Source: Pleurotus djamor
Lineage: Eukaryota > Basidiomycota > Agaricomycetes > Agaricales > Pleurotaceae
Direction: 5' to 3'
NCBI GenBank assembly: GCA_029747585.1
Contig: JAPEVF010000708.1
Coordinates: forward strand, 1-23,094
DNA: 23,094 nt
The notes below the pieces were generated by a model, which worked only from the letters and a program-made list of their open reading frames with translations, ran no database searches and was not told the DNA's origin. Positions 18,499 to 23,094 of the stretch are shown piece by piece (position 1 is the stretch's first letter; every line of letters starts with the position of its first letter). Made by a program: the position numbers and the translations under genes.

Positions 18499-21122
18499 AT
18501 GCCTTTTGAACACCCTTCTTCGACCCCACACCCACGTACGGCCTCTGAAGAGCTGACGGCTCGTCTATTCCGCAAGTACTCGCGACAGAATCCCTACTCA
18601 GCCTCAGAACATGAAGATCCGCTTCCAAGACAACCGACCATCTGGAAGGGGAAGGACAGGCTTGTAGATGACGAAAAAGGTCAACGGTCTGCGGGAGAAC
18701 GTAGGAGGGGGACGAAGCGAAAGCGCTATACGAAGCTTGATCGTAGGGATGAGGGACCCGGAGGTCCTGATGGCATTGTCTTACCCATGGAAATGCTGGG
18801 TGGCGGCGTGTTCGATGCGTAAGTGGTCGATTCCATTCCTATTCTCCCCTCCCCCAATCTACTTCGCGGTTCCTTCTTGACGTTTTCTGTCACGTCGCGC
18901 GATCATGATCGCCTGCTTCTCTTCTGCGATCGTACTTCATGACTGATCGTCCCCTCCGTTTCCAGCGTATACACCATTCCAGTTCGTGTCGGTGCAAGCC
19001 AGCAGAACTTGTCCGTACAGATCGACTCTGGCTCGAGTGACCTGGTGAGTTCTTCCCCCTCGACCTGCGTGCGTAGGCTGACATTTTTGCCAGTGGTTTG
19101 CTTCGTCGTCCTGCTCCACCCAATCGTGTTCACAAACCAACGGAAACCTATACGACCCTTCGTCTTCGACGCCGACAGGGCAAAACTTCGACATCCCTTA
19201 CCTTCGTGGACGTGCAGCGGGACCCATAGTCTGGGACCGATTGGAGTTGGGTGGATACAGCGTGGAGAATCAGGCTCTAGGTGCGGCTGCCTCCTGTTCT
19301 TTTCTGATCATACTCTAACTCTCGGCCTTTTAGCTGCTGCTGATAATGTCGTCGACGAACCTCTAGCACCCCAGTTTGTCGGTATCATGGGTCTAGCCCT
19401 TCCCCTCAATTCGATCATCGCAGAAACCATACCCCCAGGAACGAGTAATGCCCCGGACGGACAATCATATCCTCCCAACCTGTTTTCTATCACCCCTCGC
19501 GAGGTCGCTCCATCTTTCCGCTTCCTATCACTCTCTCTTTCACGACCTGGGTCCGCATATCCGCCTTCTCTTCTGGGAATCGGTCGACACCCTGCAGCTA
19601 TACGGGAATTGCATACGAATAACGATACCAATCAGGCGATGGATCTCAGCAAGGTTCGGTACTCGACGTTGGTTTCGGAACGGAGTGGGGTGCTGTTTTG
19701 GAAGACAGATGTAAGGGGAATTACGGTATGGGTGGATGGCGTGGCTAAGGATATCCCTCTGTCGAGAGGTGTCTCGGGGAGTCCATGGCCTACAGCTGTC
19801 GTCGACTCGGGGGTACCTCTCATCCTCACCACGAGCTCCATTGCCAACGCAATCTACGGTGCCATTGGTGTCAACCCAGCTAGTGACGGACAATGTGGGT
19901 AGCTTTCAGCATTCTCCTCGTTCCCCTCCGCTGACTTAATGCCCTCCTAGACTATGTTCCCTGCTCAACACCTCTGAACATCACGATGATCCTAGACGAC
20001 CGACCACCCTTAGCTCTCCATCCTCTCGACCTCACTGGTCTTCCACCTCGAGACAACTCGGCTCGTTTCTGCATTGGCCTCATCCAAGCCGCTGACAACT
20101 TCCTCCTCCCATCTGCTTCGAACCCAACGACCTCTTCCATTGGGGACATGATCCTTGGTGTCCCCTTCATGCGCAGCGTATACACTGTCATGACATACGA
20201 CCCACCAGATCCAAGCGGCATCATCCCCAACGCTACCTCCTCGACGGCTTCTCAAATGGCTATCCGACCTCGACTGGGTTTACTAAGCCTGGTCGACTCC
20301 CGCGTAGCCATGGAAGAGTTCGAGCGTGTGCGAATTGCTCATCAACCACTCACCACCGGCTCTCCTTCTGGTGGGACTAGCAATCAAGCTCCTGGTAGCT
20401 CGGGTAGCGGGGGTATTTCTGTTGGCATCGCAGTCCTCATTGGTCTTATTTGCTTCTTCGCACTATGCTTTGTCCTCTTTGGGATTAGGTGGTACTTCTT
20501 CAGGCGGAAATGGAGAGCTACTGAGGGGCGTGATGGAGATGAAGGAGGGGATGGGATGATGAAGAGGTCGGACGCTATCCAACTCGCTCGTGCTGGCGGT
20601 ATGGAACTGACACCTATTGGTGCTGGTGCCAGAGGCTCCATCGCTACTTTGACGCGCGGAGATACCCATTCGCTTACGGATGAGGAACTGAAGAACCTGC
20701 GGCATACTGCCTATGTCAAGAAGGAGCGCATTGACAGCGAGTACACGATGAGTAGTGGGAGAACGTTGGGAGCTGGTGACGCGGGTAGCGACGTTGTTTC
20801 CTTCCCTCTTGATGAGTTTGGTGCTGTCAAAACGGATGGAGCAGGAGGGGATGCTACTCCCGCTGCACATGACACCAGCTTCACATTCGCCAACCGATCC
20901 AACGCCTCTCTCTCAGCCCCTACAGGGAGGTTACCCGAGGCTCAGGCCTCTGCTACCTGGGGGACCGACACTGAAGACAATGACGGCACAGCAGTTATGG
21001 GTGCCATCGTTGGTGGGGGCGTCGTTCAGCAATCACGTTCCATGAGTACTCGGGACCGTGATCGCCATCGTAGATCTAGCTCTGCTGCATATTCAACCTC
21101 GAGGTCTCCTCCTCCACGGTAA
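18499..21122 (+). CDS. Membrane-anchored aspartic protease (peptidase family A1)
   Basis: Exons are 18499-18818, 18966-19044, 19094-19280, 19334-19894 and 19951-21122. Introns of 147, 49, 53 and 56 nt all have GT..AG ends and keep frame, giving 772 residues from ATG 18499. The first catalytic motif, IDSGSSDLW, has Asp127 and the second, VVDSGVPLIL, has Asp353. The usual YVPC..RFCIGLIQ and DMILGVPFMRSVYTVM blocks follow. A basic KRKR in the propeptide may be a processing site. A Ser/Gly linker leads to a single transmembrane helix (about 538-560, ISVGIAVLIGLICFFALC) with Arg/Lys after it. A roughly 210-residue Ser/Gly/acidic tail should be cytosolic. The protein is expected to be secretory, with its catalytic domain outside the cytosol and anchored to a membrane. 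It lacks a signal peptide in this model; see the exon at 18329-18432. Confidence 0.88.
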
Positions 21123-21755
21123 CCCTTCCTACTCACTTCACTTCACATCTACCATTCCCTCGATTCCATGTCCATACGAATATTTTTTCTCCATGTTACC
21201 GACCACCACGGACTACGTTCCTCTTTCCGTTGTCTTCGTCTCACACGTCTCATAGTAATATGATATTTACCCACTTCTGTCCCTTGTGCAGATGTCCGCT
21301 CTTTGCTTCGTTGCCTGATTCTTTTCTCTTGCGGATATATTCCTAAGTACTTGGCTATAATGTGTACATATCGTTTTTCGGCGTCACATCTCTTGGACAC
21401 CTTTCCGCATATACTCTGCTCTGCATCGTGTCTGCAACGCTACCTGTGTATTCGTACCGAAAACAAATCTCCCCTTCGAGAGCTGTGTTTAGACCTTTTA
21501 TGAACGGGGACAGAGGTGTGTGAGATAGACGATTGATGTGGGGATCAAGGGTGGGTGGGTTCAAACTGTGAGAATTACCTGGGAGAGGTTCAAGTGCAGG
21601 CTGTACGTTGAAAGGCTTCGACGAGAGTGGTAAGAGATGAATAAAACGAATTGAGGGAGGAAAAGAGGAGCTCTCTTGTTTACCTAGGAGTTGAGTAGGA
21701 TCAGCCATCAATGCATCAGGGATCAATCGACCAACGTTCAACTCATTTTCTCTCT
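21123..21755. other. Convergent 3' region between protease and minus-strand gene
   Basis: No separate gene is supported. It should hold the 3' untranslated regions of both convergent genes. AATAAA is present on the plus strand at 21640-21645. A minus-strand frame (21355-21780) contains a natural-looking segment (RRLKRENELNVGRLIPDAL, near 21715-21770). This could be an alternative last exon of the minus-strand gene instead of its 3' UTR. Confidence 0.3.
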
Positions 21756-22080
21756 TCAACCGTCTCCAAGTTGCCAGCAAACTTTTCCATCCTTTAGCTC
21801 TCTACGAAGTGCACTGTCTTTTGAGCATACGGTAACTCTCGAAACCCATTCATCACTTCTGTCAAGGACGGATATGTATCCTCGCTCACAGTTCGCCATT
21901 AATATCGTGCGTCCATGTCGGTTTTCCTAGAGAACTTTTATTTGATACAGCCACTTTATGCAGATGAATGTACCGTATCCACCCACCCACGTTCTGTGAA
22001 GCTGAATCCTGTATCACACGGACACTGCGCTCATCCAGGTCGAAGCTGTCCTCCTCGTTACGAACGAAGTCTTGAACCAT
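21756..22080 (-). CDS. Hypothetical gene or 3' part of a larger minus-strand gene
   Basis: Exon 22080-21890 reads MVQDFVRNEEDSFDLDERSV and later GGWIRYIHLHKVAVSNKSSL and GKPTWTHDINGEL. A GTGAGC donor at 21889 and a cttcgtag acceptor at 21802 remove 88 nt. The last exon, 21801-21756, adds LELKDGKVCWQLGDG before TGA, giving 78 residues. The frame stays open upstream of the ATG to an acceptor-like gagcttag near 22125, so MVQD may be internal. The 22504-22804 segment may then be the same gene. No family is recognised and no transmembrane segment is seen. The composition (Asp, Glu, Arg, Trp, aromatic) looks like real coding sequence. Confidence 0.4.
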
Positions 22081-22503
22081 CAGCTTTGATGTGGTTTTCG
22101 TTCGTGAATATCCCTCTCCGACCTCCTAAGCTCGAGCTTTGATGAGTCCCTGAATAAATGTCTATCGAAGAAGGATGAGCTAAGAAGAGTTCACGGTCAT
22201 GTAAGCCTCGTTTTCTGATCTTCGACATGCTGTCTGTCTCATTTTTGTGTTGGACCTCCCGCTGAATTCTTGACTTCGTGTAGATGAACGTAATCAACCC
22301 TTCGCTCAGAGTGCCTCTGGGATAGGATTCCCGTTGTCGGATGCTCCCATCGCAATCACCAACCCCTTCCCTTCATCCCTTGGATTTTGGCTGTTTCTGG
22401 GATGAACATGTCGGTTCCGTAATGTGGGTTGGACGACGCGCATGTCTGGCTTCTGCCTTCGATGGGCGAATGTCGAGAGGCCATCGAACAAGTATTCGTC
22501 TTG

Positions 22504-22804
22504 CTATGATGGGCTGGGGCGCTGTGGTCGTACTTCCTGGTTTTCATTGATTTTCAGTTTGTCTTCCTTTGTCATTCTTCCTGGCGAGATCTTGGACGGA
22601 TTGTTTGGTAAGCTAGGTCGAGATGTTACCACCAAATGTCTGCCTTTCTCGATGAAACCAACACTTGATTGCCATGGAGTGCATGCGCGGCGTCAGGGCG
22701 TATGATGGTTCAAAGAACCCGTTCTGGTGTGATGCCTTCTCAGTTACGAGGCCGAAACGGAGTGTAGGCTCGTTCCTATCGTCTCTGGGGATTATGGCCG
22801 CCAT
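22504..22804 (-). CDS. Hypothetical small gene or 5' part of a larger minus-strand gene
   Basis: ATG 22804 (context agcATGG) opens an exon to 22630 with MAAIIPRDDRNEPTLRFGLV, ASHQNGFFEPSYALTPRMHS and MAIKCWFHRERQTFGG. A 49-nt intron (22629-22581; GTAACA..CTTAC..CCAG) joins in frame to RMTKEDKLKINENQEVRPQ and a TAG at 22504, for 83 residues. A GTACGA donor just after NENQE and an acceptor near 22425 would instead continue the frame into KPDMRVVQPTLR. A further 43-nt intron then leads to VDYVHLHEVKNSAGGP. This would link the segment with 21756-22080 as one gene of five or more exons. The function is unrecognised. Confidence 0.4.
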
Positions 22805-23094
22805 GCTTCTGTTCCTGACACAGATCAGCGTTTCCCTCTTTGGTTGAATTGCGATCCGCACTCCCCTACGTTCTTCGTGATTATTTCCATTTTTATCCTG
22901 GTATTTACCCATATCCGTCAAACTCGCCCTTCTCGTTTTCCTTATCCGGGTGATCTGCCCATATCCCTTCCTTCCTTTTCCTCGCAAATCATTCCTTGTG
23001 GTTCTTTTGCCCGCATACCAGCTTTTCCCTCTTGGTGCTTCTGTTCCTGACTTAGGATCGTCGTCGCTTACCTTACTTTATCGGGTAGTCTCCT
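22805..23094. other. Upstream region of the minus-strand gene, window edge
   Basis: Pyrimidine-rich on the plus strand in 22980-23040, so purine-rich in the orientation of the gene starting at 22804. No TATA box or gene is recognised. A minus-strand frame from 22987 runs into the 22804 exon, so a longer N-terminus is possible. Confidence 0.3.

Noticed and set aside
1..23094. tRNA genes, rRNA, CRISPR arrays or bacterial-type operons
   Set aside because: No cloverleaf with a proper T-loop, no rRNA blocks and no regularly spaced repeats were seen. Intron-rich genes show that the DNA is eukaryotic.

Overview
The window looks like nuclear DNA of a filamentous basidiomycete, probably an agaricomycete. 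Genes carry many short (about 45-90 nt) GT..AG introns. Upstream leaders are CT-rich. There is a Ty3/gypsy reverse transcriptase relic, a HET-domain gene, a C2H2 plus Zn2Cys6 regulator full of Gly/Ser/Gln repeats, and a membrane-anchored A1 aspartic protease of a type common in these fungi. No species is assigned. All gene models below were made by eye, by reading frames and matching splice sites.

Layout. 1-437: broken gypsy reverse transcriptase. About 500-2200: two diverged direct-repeat copies that share a short coding-like peptide, i.e. debris of a duplicated gene. 3255-4960 (+): HET-domain gene with a TATA box and probably two tiny 5' exons. 5981-4990 (-): decayed gene of unrecognised family, convergent with the HET gene. 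6610-9340: GC palindrome plus TATA box, then about 2.7 kb of CT-rich sequence with splice-like signals but no convincing long ORF (possible non-coding or long-leader transcript). 10236-14061 (+): promoter with repeated CRE-like elements and a TATA box, then a roughly 1028-residue zinc-finger regulator whose frame is interrupted by two single-N placeholders. 15252-17150: head-to-tail tandem duplication of about 950 bp carrying minus-strand coding relics. 18329-21122 (+): aspartic protease whose signal-peptide exon was not found. 22804-21756 (-): one or two small multi-exon genes of unknown function.

No operon-like organisation is expected or seen. The window mixes single-copy genes (regulator, protease, possibly the 22 kb gene) with accessory, decaying material (retroelement, HET gene, two tandemly duplicated relics, one unknown pseudogene). 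The least explained material is the minus-strand relic beside the HET gene, the tandem duplication at 15-17 kb and the unknown minus-strand gene at 22 kb.
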